A stretch of DNA of 64,000 nucleotides, taken from the NCBI RefSeq assembly GCF_030345095.1, contig NZ_CP128360.1, positions 434,001 through 498,000 of the forward strand, in the 5' to 3' direction. The stretch's first letter is position 1; every line of letters begins with the position of its first letter. Position numbers and translations under genes: made by a program. The notes beneath the pieces are model-generated. The model saw only the letters and a list, made by a program, of their open reading frames with translations, had not been told where the DNA came from and did no database searches. This DNA comes from Solwaraspora sp. WMMA2056 (GTDB taxonomy: Bacteria > Actinomycetota > Actinomycetes > Mycobacteriales > Micromonosporaceae). Shown in pieces: positions 32,687 to 42,014 of the stretch.

Positions 32687-35239
32687 TCACCCTCCCCCTG
32701 CCGAGGGCTGATCGCGACCGGGTCCGGCCCAGTCGGGGCGGGGCAGGGGGACCGATTCCAGGGCATCGGGCCTCAGGGCGAAGCTGAGTAGGGTGTGGCG
32801 GTGCCGCAGCATCGCGGCAGTGGCGCTGATGCTGTTGCACTCGGCTGTGACATATAGGATCGCGAGCATCAGGGTGTTGTACAACTGGCTGGTTTCTGCA
32901 AATGCCTGAGCAGCTTCCTCGTAGCGGTTCACGGCAGACCAGGCGTGGCCCAGCGACCACACAGACTGGGCGAGATCCTCGGCCAGTAGCCGCGCGACCC
33001 ATCCCGCTCCGGTGCGGGGCGACAGCCCACTCGCCCCGGTCGGGGTGGGATACCCGGGGCCGGGCAAGGGGTGCCGCCGGCTGAGTTCGCGTCGGATGGA
33101 GACCGCCTCTTGGATCGCCGTGACAGCCGACTCGCGGGCCCCGGTGAGGAGCAGGCAGTCGCCCCAGACCGACACGGCGTGGCCGAGTGCTCGGCGCGAC
33201 GCGAGATCGCCAGGCTCGGAGCAGTGCCGAAGCTGTTCGACGAGCTCGGCGGCCTCGGGCAGGACGTCCCGAGCTCCACCCTGCGCCGCCCGGCGTACCA
33301 GACCGCGCAACCTGTCAGTGGCGATGCGCGCGGTCTGGTCGGCCCGGGCCGCCGGGCCGGCAGTGGCGGCTAGGTCGAGCAGGCGGGAATCGGTGGGGTG
33401 GCCGGCGGAGAAGGGCCAGCGCCCGTTGAGGAAAGCGGCGGTGTCGGGATCTCCGGCTCGGAGCACTGTCTCGACGACTGCGGCCCGCAACATGGGCTGG
33501 TCGAGTTGATCGGCGACCCACATGCCGACCGATGCCAGTCCGGCCGCGTCGGTGCTCAGGAACTCGGTTACGTACCGAAGCAGGTGCGGATGACGTGGCG
33601 CGGCACGGCCGAGAACCAGCAACGTCCGCAACGCCTGGGTTGGGGAGAGCAGCGGCCAGGCGGGCGTTGCCAGGCCGGGCTGGCTCGCAAGCACCATCGC
33701 GACAAGTTCCTCGCCGACCAGGTCGGGACGCAGGGCACTGGGCGCGATCTGACCTTCCGCCCCGCCTGCGGGTGGCTGCATGTGCCTTACCCAGCGCAGG
33801 TAACGGTCAATGACATGGCCGCGCTCACCACGCATGGTAGGCAGGGCCGCGAGGACCGCCTCTGCCTCGTCTGGGTGCTCGCCCCCGAACAGGGTCGCCG
33901 CGCAGACCACGGCGTCGAGGCGGTCGATGTATGGGTCGGGAAGTTCGAAGGGCTGCGCGCTACGACGCCAGTAGCGGCGCTCGTGTGCCAGCATATGGCG
34001 GACCGTGTCGCGATCCGCTCGGGATGTGCTCGGCCCACCGTCGCCAAGGGACCGGATCGGGTACACGTTGTCGAGCAGGCCGTTCAACGCGGTGGTGTGG
34101 AGCGCGAGCATGCTCTCGGCTTGGGCGAGGACGTTCTGGTGCGTGGCGTTCCAGATCCTTAGTGCCTCGGATTCAGGTACCTGCAGGTGGGCGGCGAGGG
34201 CCAGGAGCGCGCGCCGGAGTTCCTGGCGGGGATCTCGGGTGAGCGCCTCCGGTGGGCCCAGCGTGATCGTCTCGACCTCAGACAGGGTGACCGGGCCCTG
34301 CTCGGCATACGACAGCGTCTCCAGCCACAGTCCGGGCGATCTTGCCACCATCAGCACGCGTGTGCTCGACGACCGCGGGGCACGGCCGGCCAGGGCGGCC
34401 AGCATGGAACCCACCCGAACGGCCTCGCCCTCGGCGTTGTCCACGACGATCAGCAGACGGCCGTGTAGTTCACGCAGGCGTCGCACGTCCTCGTCGTCAG
34501 CGGCGGGATGCAGGAAGCCGGCCACCCAGCCCGCCCGACTCATCGACTCCGCGAACTGCCGTGCCAGCCGGCTCTTGCCTTGGCCGGCGGGGCCGGTGAC
34601 CAGGCAGACGGCGGTGTCAGTTCCCGTGGTGGCCCAGCTGTGCAACCGCCTCAGCTCGTCGACCCGCCCGTGGAACGGCACAGCCGCTCGCTCCGGCCGT
34701 AACAGCACGCTGGGCGGCTCCTCCTCGTCCGGGCCGGGTGGTGGCGTGAACACACGGTGTGCGGTGAGTGCCGGCGCCACCTGCCAGAGCTTGCCGACCA
34801 GGTACGGCAGGTCCGGATCGATGTGCCGGCTGCGCAGATACACCGCCTGGCAGTCCGCGAGTCCGGCGATGTCCCCAGGCAGGGCGTCTGCGGCAGGACG
34901 TTGCGTGTCGTCCAGCAGCACCGGGATCACCGGTATCCTGGCCTTCAGCGCGGTCGCGATCTCCGCTCGGACCCAGTCGCCGTCCTGGTCGATCAGTCGC
35001 CGGCCGTCCTCGCCCCGGCGTAGCCAGTCAGGGCCGATGACGGCGAGCAGCACGCAACTCTGGTCCAGCGCGGCTCGCAGAACTTCGGGAAACGTCGCGC
35101 CGGGCGGGATGCTCCGGCTTGAGCGGAACACGTGCTCGTCGCCGAAGATCCGGGTGAGTTCCCCATCGAGTAGCGCGGCAGGATATCCGCCGTCCCTGCT
35201 CCGGAAGTTGAGGAAGATGCCGTGCCGCTTAACGGTCAT
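32687..35239 (-). CDS. TIR-STAND ATPase, candidate conflict/defence protein
   Basis: 850 aa. Residues 1-155 are a TIR-like domain: HGIFLNFRSRDGGYPAALLD, HVFRSSRSIPPG, LLAVIGPDWL and RIPVIPVLLDD. Residues 185-360 are a STAND/NACHT-type NTPase with Walker A GPAGQGKSR at about 216 and Walker B RLLIVVDNAEG at about 261. The rest is helical repeat without a named motif. TIR domains of such bacterial proteins often act as NAD-degrading effectors or signal makers, released when the STAND module senses a trigger; that role is inference. The ATG overlaps the stop of the XRE-TPR gene, so the two are one operon. Confidence 0.82.
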   Translation of the reverse strand: MTVKRHGIFLNFRSRDGGYPAALLDGELTRIFGDEHVFRSSRSIPPGATFPEVLRAALDQSCVLLAVIGPDWLRRGEDGRRLIDQDGDWVRAEIATALKARIPVIPVLLDDTQRPAADALPGDIAGLADCQAVYLRSRHIDPDLPYLVGKLWQVAPALTAHRVFTPPPGPDEEEPPSVLLRPERAAVPFHGRVDELRRLHSWATTGTDTAVCLVTGPAGQGKSRLARQFAESMSRAGWVAGFLHPAADDEDVRRLRELHGRLLIVVDNAEGEAVRVGSMLAALAGRAPRSSSTRVLMVARSPGLWLETLSYAEQGPVTLSEVETITLGPPEALTRDPRQELRRALLALAAHLQVPESEALRIWNATHQNVLAQAESMLALHTTALNGLLDNVYPIRSLGDGGPSTSRADRDTVRHMLAHERRYWRRSAQPFELPDPYIDRLDAVVCAATLFGGEHPDEAEAVLAALPTMRGERGHVIDRYLRWVRHMQPPAGGAEGQIAPSALRPDLVGEELVAMVLASQPGLATPAWPLLSPTQALRTLLVLGRAAPRHPHLLRYVTEFLSTDAAGLASVGMWVADQLDQPMLRAAVVETVLRAGDPDTAAFLNGRWPFSAGHPTDSRLLDLAATAGPAARADQTARIATDRLRGLVRRAAQGGARDVLPEAAELVEQLRHCSEPGDLASRRALGHAVSVWGDCLLLTGARESAVTAIQEAVSIRRELSRRHPLPGPGYPTPTGASGLSPRTGAGWVARLLAEDLAQSVWSLGHAWSAVNRYEEAAQAFAETSQLYNTLMLAILYVTAECNSISATAAMLRHRHTLLSFALRPDALESVPLPRPDWAGPGRDQPSAGGG

Positions 35240-36627
35240 CCGTAGCTGGGCCCACGCAAGGCGACGACCAGTCTGTGCTGGATCGCGGACACGGGCTCGC
35301 GCGCATGCCAGCGGTTGATGGTACGGGCGAAGGCGTGCAGGTCGGTCCGTATGGTCGCGGAGCTCACGCGCATCACATCAGCGAGCACATCGTCGATGAT
35401 GGCGCATGAATGCTCGACGTTGCCAGCCGCGGCGTGGGCGAGCGCCCGCCGTACGGCGAACCGGGCCCGGGCACGGGGCGACGTGTCCGGGATCCGCGCC
35501 ACCTCCCGATCCAGCAGCTTCGTCGCCTCATCCAACGCGCCGAGGTCGTACATACACCAACCGGCGACGAGATCGGTCAGGTTGATGGACGTGCTCGGAC
35601 CAAGGGCCTGCTCGCACGGCGCGGCGTCGACCGAAACCTGATCCGCAACCGCGAAGGCGCGGTCCAGCGCGCGCAGGCAACTGGACCGGTCGCCGGCCAG
35701 CGCCTGCCCCTGCGCCTCGCGCTGCGCCGCCAGCCATCTAATCCGTGGCGACATCCCGGAGCTGTGGTAGGCCCGTTGAGCGAGTTGGATGGTCTGTGCC
35801 GCGTTCCCACGGTAGAGCGCCATGAGACCCCTTCGTACCAGTGCGTATGCGGACAACTCCCGATCACCGGTAGACAGCGCCAGGTCGACCGCATGATCGG
35901 TCCACCACAACGCGGCCCGGTCATCACCTGCCTCCTGGGTCATCCAACCGACCATCTCCGCGACCCTGGAGGCGAGTAGCACCAGGTGGCGCCGGTCCCG
36001 GTCGGCGGCAGTGGAGGCGGTGGCACGGACGGTGTGTAGATGGGCAAGTGCGATCGGCAGCACCACGGACGGGTTGGCCGCCCGAGCAAGCTTACGGATG
36101 CCGGCGAACAGGGCCGACAGATCCGCCGGCGCGGCGGCGTGCGCAACCGGGGACGACCAGCCCAGCATGCCCGGGTCGTCAAGGAACTCGCTGCCCAGCC
36201 GGCCCGGCGCGAGGAAGTGGCCCGATCCGTCGGCGCGCAGGCGGATGACCCAGTCGCTCTCTGCGGCGTGTACCCGATGGTGCGGGTCGTCGTGGTCACT
36301 CGTTGGAACACCTCCGGTATCCGCAGCCACCGTTGGGCCGGCAGGATATCCAAACGGGTCGGCGGAACGACGACCTGCACGCGCTGGCGAGGGGGCGGGT
36401 ACCAGCGGGGTAAGGGCATCGGAGGCATCCAACGCCGTCTCGCAGCGCCGCGCCAACGCGACACTCGGGGGTTTGTCGTCCCGTTCGACCTTGCTCAGGT
36501 AGCCCTTGCTGTAGTGGACCCGGTCGGCTAGCTCGGTCAAGGAAAGGCCCGACGCCAGGCGAAGACGCCGCAGCTCCGCGCCAAAGGATGTAGTCCGCAC
36601 GTCCCTCTCCGGCCTCGGCGGTTTCAC
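35236..36627 (-). CDS. XRE helix-turn-helix protein with TPR-like C terminus
   Basis: 463 aa. Residues 12-75 form an XRE helix-turn-helix: GAELRRLRLASGLSLTELAD and VHYSKGYLSKVERDDKPP. A disordered Pro/Ala stretch follows, then helical TPR-like repeats from about 175 to 450 (for example LARAANPSVVLPIALAHLHT and AYALVRRGLMALYRGNAAQT). It resembles actinomycete XRE-TPR regulators. The GTG start has AGGAAT upstream. It is the first gene of the TIR-STAND operon and is divergent from the GTPase gene, so it is placed to control both arms from the 36628-36750 spacer. Confidence 0.85.
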   Translation of the reverse strand: MKPPRPERDVRTTSFGAELRRLRLASGLSLTELADRVHYSKGYLSKVERDDKPPSVALARRCETALDASDALTPLVPAPSPARAGRRSADPFGYPAGPTVAADTGGVPTSDHDDPHHRVHAAESDWVIRLRADGSGHFLAPGRLGSEFLDDPGMLGWSSPVAHAAAPADLSALFAGIRKLARAANPSVVLPIALAHLHTVRATASTAADRDRRHLVLLASRVAEMVGWMTQEAGDDRAALWWTDHAVDLALSTGDRELSAYALVRRGLMALYRGNAAQTIQLAQRAYHSSGMSPRIRWLAAQREAQGQALAGDRSSCLRALDRAFAVADQVSVDAAPCEQALGPSTSINLTDLVAGWCMYDLGALDEATKLLDREVARIPDTSPRARARFAVRRALAHAAAGNVEHSCAIIDDVLADVMRVSSATIRTDLHAFARTINRWHAREPVSAIQHRLVVALRGPSYG

Positions 36628-36977
36628 GTTGCCTATTCCTCAGGGTAGCGGGCAACGTTGGAACGTGTGCCGGGCTCGTGTCCATACTGAACCTGGCCGA
36701 AGGGCGTGGCCAGGATCAGCCACCCCGGCATCCACATGAGAAGGGAGCGGAGAAATCATCCCTTTCATCCTGCTGGGCGGCGTCGTGATTTCCGCATTTG
36801 TCGCTTGGCGGCTACGGCGCAAGAAATTCCGAATCGCCGTCCTGGGTGCGAGATACACCGGAAAGACCACCCTCATCAACTCCTGGCGCGGAGAGTGGGT
36901 GGCGGACGAGCATGATCCCGGACGCACGCATGCGCCAGACTTCTACTTGAGGTCCCCCCGCTTTCGTGGAGCGGTGG

Positions 36978-37904
36978 TTACCTGACGCCGGTCGGCGCCG
37001 GGATGGTTCCGTTCGAGTCTGGCTGATCGATTCGTGTCGACGCCCAGGCGGTCTCGTACTCGTCCGGGCTGAGGTAGCCGAGGTCACGCTGGATCCGACG
37101 AGGGTTGTACCACCCGTCGATGTAGGTGAAGATCGCGTTCTCGGCCTCGTCGCGGGTCCGCCACGACGTCCGGTACACCAACTCGGTCTTCAACGTCGAG
37201 AAGAAGTTCTCCATCAGAGCGTTGTCATAACTATCCCCAGTGGAACCCATCGACGGCAGAATCCCGTTGTCCGCCAACCGTTGCCCGAACCGGAACGACG
37301 TATAGTTCGACCCCTTGTCGCTGTGGTGGATCAACTCCTGATCCCGCACATCCCGCGACCAGATCCCGTACTCCAACGCGCCGAGGATCAGGTCGGTGTC
37401 GCACCGATCGGAGGTCTTCCACCCCACGATCCGGTTCGAGAACGCGTCCCGGACCGCCGCCAGCCAGAACACACCCTGACCGCACGGGATCCGGGTCGCG
37501 TCGGCAACCCACAACCGGTTCGGCGCCGACGCGGTGAAGTCCCGGTTGACCAGGTCCGGTGCCGGAGTGTGCCGCGGGTCCTGCTTCGTGGACCCGCCCC
37601 GCCAGCCACGTCGCAGGAACGCCCCCTGCCAACCCTGGCCGGCCATCAGCCGCTCCACCCGCTTACGGCCGACCCGGACACCGTCCCGCGCCAACCGCCG
37701 ATGCACCCGGTCCGCGCCATAGGTGTGCCCCGACGCGACCCAGATCTCGTGGATGTTGGACAACAACGCCCGGTCGACCTCAGCCCGATCACACGGCCGG
37801 ACCGTCTTGTCGCGCCAGCCGTAGTACGTCGACGCGGTGATGTTCAGGACCCGTAGCAGGAGCGCGACCGCGTAACGGCCACGATGTTCGTCAACGAACC
37901 TCAT
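36978..37904 (-). CDS. IS3-family transposase OrfB (DDE integrase core)
   Basis: 308 aa. N-terminal HTH-21-like region (MRFVDEHRGRYAVALLLRVL), then an rve core: LWVADATRIP with the first Asp, HHSDKGSNYTSFRF with the second and NALMENFFSTLKTEL with Glu. It overlaps OrfA by four bases (ATGA), so it may be made by coupled translation or by -1 frameshifting as an OrfAB fusion. It looks intact. Confidence 0.95.
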   Translation of the reverse strand: MRFVDEHRGRYAVALLLRVLNITASTYYGWRDKTVRPCDRAEVDRALLSNIHEIWVASGHTYGADRVHRRLARDGVRVGRKRVERLMAGQGWQGAFLRRGWRGGSTKQDPRHTPAPDLVNRDFTASAPNRLWVADATRIPCGQGVFWLAAVRDAFSNRIVGWKTSDRCDTDLILGALEYGIWSRDVRDQELIHHSDKGSNYTSFRFGQRLADNGILPSMGSTGDSYDNALMENFFSTLKTELVYRTSWRTRDEAENAIFTYIDGWYNPRRIQRDLGYLSPDEYETAWASTRIDQPDSNGTIPAPTGVR

Positions 37905-38212
37905 GACCGACGCCGGGTCGGGTCGAGCTCCTGGGCGAAATACACCGACGCGGCCTTCAAGATCTCGTTCGCCCTGCGCAACTCGGTGTTCTCCCGCCGC
38001 AACCGCCGGTTCTCCTCAACCATGTCCGTCGTCGGCCGATCACCGCGCTGACCCTGGTCGGCCTCGTCCTGACGGATCCAGTTGCGCAGCGCCTCGTGAT
38101 GCACGCCGAGCTGGTCAGCCAGCCGACGGATCACCGGCTTCGGATCCGACTCCCGATACAACCGGACAGCACGAGCACGCAGCTCATCGGGGTACTTCTT
38201 CGGTGCTGGCAC
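37901..38212 (-). CDS. IS3-family transposase OrfA (helix-turn-helix)
   Basis: 103 aa. It has the transposase_8 HTH: KYPDELRARAVRLYRESDPK and LADQLGVHHEALRNWIRQDE. A leucine-zipper-like helix (VEENRRLRRENTELRRANEI) follows and ends KAASVYFAQELD. It binds the element ends in the family. It is the upstream partner of OrfB and looks intact. Confidence 0.93.
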   Translation of the reverse strand: MPAPKKYPDELRARAVRLYRESDPKPVIRRLADQLGVHHEALRNWIRQDEADQGQRGDRPTTDMVEENRRLRRENTELRRANEILKAASVYFAQELDPTRRRS

Positions 38213-38747
38213 GAATGCCTCCTCCCATGGCCATCAGACCACGATCAGAAGCTCCGTGAAACCGGGGGGACCTCAACTCGAAGACCAAACTCACGGTGGA
38301 CGGCCTGCGCCTGACCTTCACCAAGTTGGCCGACGTCAGCGGCACCAGTGACGCCTGGCCCATCTGGAAGGACCGCACCGCGGAGAGCCGTTACGTCCTC
38401 TATCTGATCGACGCGCGGGCGCTCACCGGCGAGCTCGACGCCGAACCGGCCCGCAGTTGGCTCCGGCTGGAGGACGACACCGGGCAGATCGGGAGCTGGC
38501 TCAAGGACGGGCACGCTCATCTGTGCGTGCTGGTGCTGACCCACAGCGACCAGGACCCACGGCTGACCGCCTCGAATCCAGACAAGTATCGGGAGCAGAT
38601 CGCCGAACAGATCGAGCCGCTGGTCCTGAGGCTCGGCGGCCCGGAGAAGACCCGCCTCGCGGTCGGCAGCCTGAAGACGCAGGCGCAGGCCGAGACCCTT
38701 ACCTCGCAGATCATTCAGCACATCGTCGGCTGGGAGAAGGGCAAGAA

Positions 38748-39287
38748 GTGACTGCTGTCGAGATCGTGTATGCCGAGTCGTTCGGCGGCCGGGAGGCGTT
38801 CGTCTGGCGCGTCGGGCAGGTGATCGAGGAGGGGCGGGCGAGCGAGCGCGCACAACTCCATCGGGACCTCGCCAGCCTTGTCGCAACCGGGGCCTCGCGG
38901 CGACTTCCTACAGGTCGGACGGTGTGGAATCGCGACCGGCTCCTGCTGGAGGTCGATATCGGCCCGCAAGGCAGCGGTCCCGCCGGGACAGACTCTGGCC
39001 GGGCAGAGGCTGATGACCGGCCATCCGGTCGAGTCAAGGTGACGATCGTGACGCGAGTCGCGGACCGGGACCGGCAGTGGGTGCCTGCCGCCGCCGAGCA
39101 GGTGGTGGAGATCCTCGGACAGGAAGGCCTGACCGTCGACGTACGGCGTTTGATCCAGGCGTTCCACGGCGGACTGGACCATCGCCGCCCTTTCTCGGGC
39201 GGCGGCCCGGTCCTGGCCGCGATCGGATGCGTCGTATTCATGATGATCTGGGCGCTTCGGCGCTTGCTACGACGGAAGGGGAGATGA
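38748..39287 (+). CDS. Unrecognised protein with C-terminal membrane anchor, GTPase operon
   Basis: I do not recognise this 179-aa protein. The soluble part opens with VEIVYAESFGGREAFVWRVG, then has a stretch with many acidic and Gly residues (about 80-100) and VKVTIVTRVADRD. The last 35 residues form one membrane helix (GPVLAAIGCVVFMMIWALRR) with a basic tail, so the protein should sit on the inner face of the membrane. The GTG overlaps the GTPase stop and its stop overlaps the next start (ATGA), so it is the second gene of a tightly coupled operon. It may be a membrane partner of the GTPase. Confidence 0.75.
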   Translation: MTAVEIVYAESFGGREAFVWRVGQVIEEGRASERAQLHRDLASLVATGASRRLPTGRTVWNRDRLLLEVDIGPQGSGPAGTDSGRAEADDRPSGRVKVTIVTRVADRDRQWVPAAAEQVVEILGQEGLTVDVRRLIQAFHGGLDHRRPFSGGGPVLAAIGCVVFMMIWALRRLLRRKGR

Positions 39288-40042
39288 TGCCGGAAAAGCC
39301 GGTGGAACGACGGCGGCGGATCGTCCTGCTCGGCCGTGACGACTACAATCGGGCGCGCATGGTAAGTCCGGAACTGCTGATCGATCCGCTTACCACAGTA
39401 ATCGCCATCCCGCTACGCCCACCGCTGGATGACGACCCGGAGATCCGCGCCATTGTGAACCGGTTCCACCCCGGAACCCTGCTGATCCGCAACGTCTGGG
39501 AAAGCGGGTCCTACGTGGATGCCGCCGCCGCGTACGAACGGATATCGGTAGCCAAATTCACCGTTTTTGCCAACGTCTGTCAACGACTGGGCGCGACCCG
39601 CCTCGAGATAAAGGAAATCAGGGAAGTCACCGACCAGGGCGAGGTGTCCGCCTCCGTCACCTTCCAGGCCGGGGCCGCAGCGGGAAACACCTCAGCGGGC
39701 TCGACGTCCCTCCGTCGGGTGGCGCAGTCACTGCATGCCTCATGGGTCTGGGAAAGCGGCCCCGGCGACGCTGACGCCGCCACAGCCTACGCCACCGAGC
39801 AGGGCATCCAGGACGACCCAGCGGTCGGTGACCTGATCCGGCAGCGCGGTTACGAGCAGAACAGAATCCGCGAACACCAGCTCGAGCTCGACATCACGGC
39901 CGAGGCGCGCAACGAGATCCAGGGCGCACTAAATCTCGAATCGGTCCTGCGCAAACTCGGGCCATCCTTCGACGGTGAGTTCAAATCCATGAAGGCGGCC
40001 TCCCAGCAACTTTCGCTGCGGGTCCAGGTCGAATTCCGGTAG
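39284..40042 (+). CDS. Unrecognised soluble protein, GTPase operon
   Basis: 252 aa, no membrane segment and no family I can name. The N-terminal half has short hydrophobic strands (RRRIVLLGRDDYNRARM and TTVIAIPLRPPLDDDPEI). A middle Gly/Ala/Ser linker lies near residues 125-140. The C-terminal half is charged helix (RQRGYEQNRIREHQLELDI), possibly coiled coil. The ATG overlaps the stop of the previous gene, and the lipase gene follows nine bases later. The position suggests a subunit or adaptor of the GTPase-lipase system. Confidence 0.72.
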   Translation: MMPEKPVERRRRIVLLGRDDYNRARMVSPELLIDPLTTVIAIPLRPPLDDDPEIRAIVNRFHPGTLLIRNVWESGSYVDAAAAYERISVAKFTVFANVCQRLGATRLEIKEIREVTDQGEVSASVTFQAGAAAGNTSAGSTSLRRVAQSLHASWVWESGPGDADAATAYATEQGIQDDPAVGDLIRQRGYEQNRIREHQLELDITAEARNEIQGALNLESVLRKLGPSFDGEFKSMKAASQQLSLRVQVEFR

Positions 40043-40830
40043 CGCCGGAGATGAGTGGAGTCCTGTCCTACGGGTGGCGCCTGGCGCGGCACCGCCCTCT
40101 GCCGCTCTTGGCGGCCCTACAAGAGGCACACACCAATGCGGTCCTGTGCAAGCACGTCTACGACCGCGATCTCGCCCATCTCGGCGAACAGCTGCGGCAC
40201 ACCACCGGTGTGCCGTGGGATGTCGAACTGATCCAGGTAGAGGAGTCCGCCGCGCACTGGCGCACCGTCGTGTTCCGTGCCAACGGGTGCTGTTTCATCA
40301 TCTTCCGGGGATCTCTGCCGATACGGTGGCGGGGCGCGGCGGACGAGGACCACGCGGAGGCGCTGGCCGGATGGCTGGACAACATCCTCGGGGTCCTGTC
40401 CCGGCAGGACCACCACTCCGCCTACGCCGACGCGGCCCGACGGGTCACCGAACCCGTCGCGGCGGCTGCCAGAACGGCGGCGAGCCGGGGCGACCGTTTA
40501 ATCCTGGCGGGCCACAGCGCGGGTGGGGCGATCGCGGTGCTGACCGCCTTGCTGCTCGCCCAGCGCCGGATCTGGATCGATCAGGTCTATACCTTCGGCG
40601 CACCCATGCCGGGCACCCTCAACGTGCTGCTGGGCTATCCCGTGCCCACGGCCCGCTTCGAACTGGGCCGGGATCCGGTGCCGTGGCTGCCCGGGCGGTA
40701 CGCCTACATCCTGGCACCGGCCGTCGAGACGGTCGCGGATGCCGTCGGTACGCTGACCGGCAGATGGGTGCCCTACGCCTGGCGACATGAGGGGCCTCGC
40801 GTTTTCCGGACAGTGGTTCGGCCGGTTCTT

Positions 40831-41715
40831 TCACGCCGCGATTTGAAGGTTCTCGAACTCTGCGTGGACTTCCCGGGGAGGTCGGTAGCCCACCGCTGAA
40901 TGCAGACGCTGACGATTGTACCAGAATTCGATGTAGGCAGTAACGTCCCGGCGTGCCGCCTCACGAGTGGGATACTTCACACGCGACACGCGTTCGTTCT
41001 TCAGCGCACCGAAGAACGATTCCGCCATCGCATTGTCGAAACAAGTTCCGGTCCGGCCAGCAGATCGCCGCAACCTCAGATCCCGCAGCGTTCTGCCGTA
41101 GTCGTCCGACATGTAGTTGCTGCCCCGGTCCGAATGAAAGATGGCGTTCTTCCTGAGTTCGCGATTCCGGGCGGCGTTACGGATGGCGCGGGATATCAAC
41201 GGCGTCTGGTAGTGGTCGTCCATCGCGTATCCGATGACTTCCTTCGTGCAGCAGTCGATGACGGTCGCCAGATACAGCCACCCCTCGCCGGTCGGGATGT
41301 ACGTGATGTCGCCGACGAGCTTCTCGCCAGGCGCGTCGGCGGTGAACTCCCGGCCGACGAGGTCAGGCACCGTGCCGGACGACGACTGGGTGAGACCCCA
41401 CCGCCTCGGGCGGGGCTGGCACGGCACGAGCCCGAGCTCGCGCATCAGCTGGCGGACGAGTTCCGGCCCGGCGGACACGCCCTGGCGCCGCAGTTGCGCG
41501 TGGACACGTCGATGCCCGTAGGTGCCGTCGGACGCGGCGAACACCTCCTCGATGGCCGATCGAAGGTGGGCGCGGCGGGTGGCGGTCGCGGAGTCGGGGC
41601 GGGTTCGCCATTCGTAGTATCCGGACCTGGACACGCCGAGTTGTTCGCACATGAAGTCGACGGGGTAGGCGTACTTCGCGGTGTCGAGTCGCATCGTCTC
41701 GATGAACTCGTACAA
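40831..41715 (-). CDS. IS3-family transposase OrfB
   Basis: 294 aa with an rve DDE core: LVGDITYIPTGEG (first Asp), FHSDRGSNYMSDDYG (second Asp) and DNAMAESFFGALKNE (Glu). The only start of this frame is TTG, and OrfA ends six bases before it, so expression is likely by -1 frameshift from OrfA. The domain is full length, ending in FENLQIAA. Confidence 0.93.
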   Translation of the reverse strand: MYEFIETMRLDTAKYAYPVDFMCEQLGVSRSGYYEWRTRPDSATATRRAHLRSAIEEVFAASDGTYGHRRVHAQLRRQGVSAGPELVRQLMRELGLVPCQPRPRRWGLTQSSSGTVPDLVGREFTADAPGEKLVGDITYIPTGEGWLYLATVIDCCTKEVIGYAMDDHYQTPLISRAIRNAARNRELRKNAIFHSDRGSNYMSDDYGRTLRDLRLRRSAGRTGTCFDNAMAESFFGALKNERVSRVKYPTREAARRDVTAYIEFWYNRQRLHSAVGYRPPREVHAEFENLQIAA

Positions 41716-41720
41716 GCTCG

Positions 41721-42014
41721 TTACCGAGGGTCCTTCGCGAAGTACGCCGCGGCTTTTTTCAGGAAGCTGTTCTCCATTTCGAGTTCCCGGTTGCGACGTT
41801 CGAGTTCCTTCAGTCGAGCGCGCTCGTCGACGCCGATCGGTGGGCTGTCCTGGGCGCCGCTGTTTTCCCGCCGGTACTGGCGGACCCAGGAACGGAGCGT
41901 CTCCGGGTGAACGTCGATCTCCCGGGCAACCTGCGACACTGGCTTGTTCGACTGTAGAACGAGTTGCACTGCTTCTTCACGGAACTCTGGGGTGTATGAG
42001 CTTATGCGTGCCAT
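41721..42014 (-). CDS. IS3-family transposase OrfA
   Basis: 97 aa. HTH of the transposase_8 type (SSYTPEFREEAVQLVLQSNK and VHPETLRSWVRQYRREN), then a charged coiled coil (RLKELERRNRELEMENSFL) and the ending KKAAAYFAKDPR typical of IS3 OrfA proteins near the frameshift window. Confidence 0.93.
   Translation of the reverse strand: MARISSYTPEFREEAVQLVLQSNKPVSQVAREIDVHPETLRSWVRQYRRENSGAQDSPPIGVDERARLKELERRNRELEMENSFLKKAAAYFAKDPR

Larger units (their letters stand above)
36948..38275 (-). mobile_element. IS3-family insertion sequence inside the GTPase gene
   Basis: The element is 1328 bp. Its ends are imperfect inverted repeats beginning TGAGGTCCCCCCG and ending in CGGGGGGACCTCA. It carries the two usual frames, OrfA and OrfB, on the minus strand. 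The direct repeat ACT occurs at 36945-36947 and 38276-38278, a 3-bp target duplication typical of IS3. The close match of the ends suggests a recent insertion. Confidence 0.93.
36785..38751 (+). pseudogene. Membrane-anchored small GTPase, interrupted by an IS3-family element
   Basis: The 5' part (to 36947) encodes a hydrophobic lead (VISAFVAWRLRRKKF) and a P-loop GARYTGKTTL. The 3' part (38279-38751) encodes LADVSG (G3), THSDQD (G4-like) and a final IIQHIVGWEKGKK. A 1328-bp element separates them with a 3-bp ACT duplication. Removing the element and one ACT restores one frame of 211 codons from the GTG at 36785. The hydrophobic lead actually continues upstream of this GTG without a usual start codon, and GGAG at 36750 faces an ATC codon, so the true start is uncertain. 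The stop overlaps the next gene. Ras/ARF-like GTPase fold is inferred from motifs. Confidence 0.8.

Noticed and set aside
32647-32690. Extension of the Tn3 fragment in another frame (DIDGKLARLD)
   Set aside because: The similarity to a transposase is too weak and needs a frameshift; left out.
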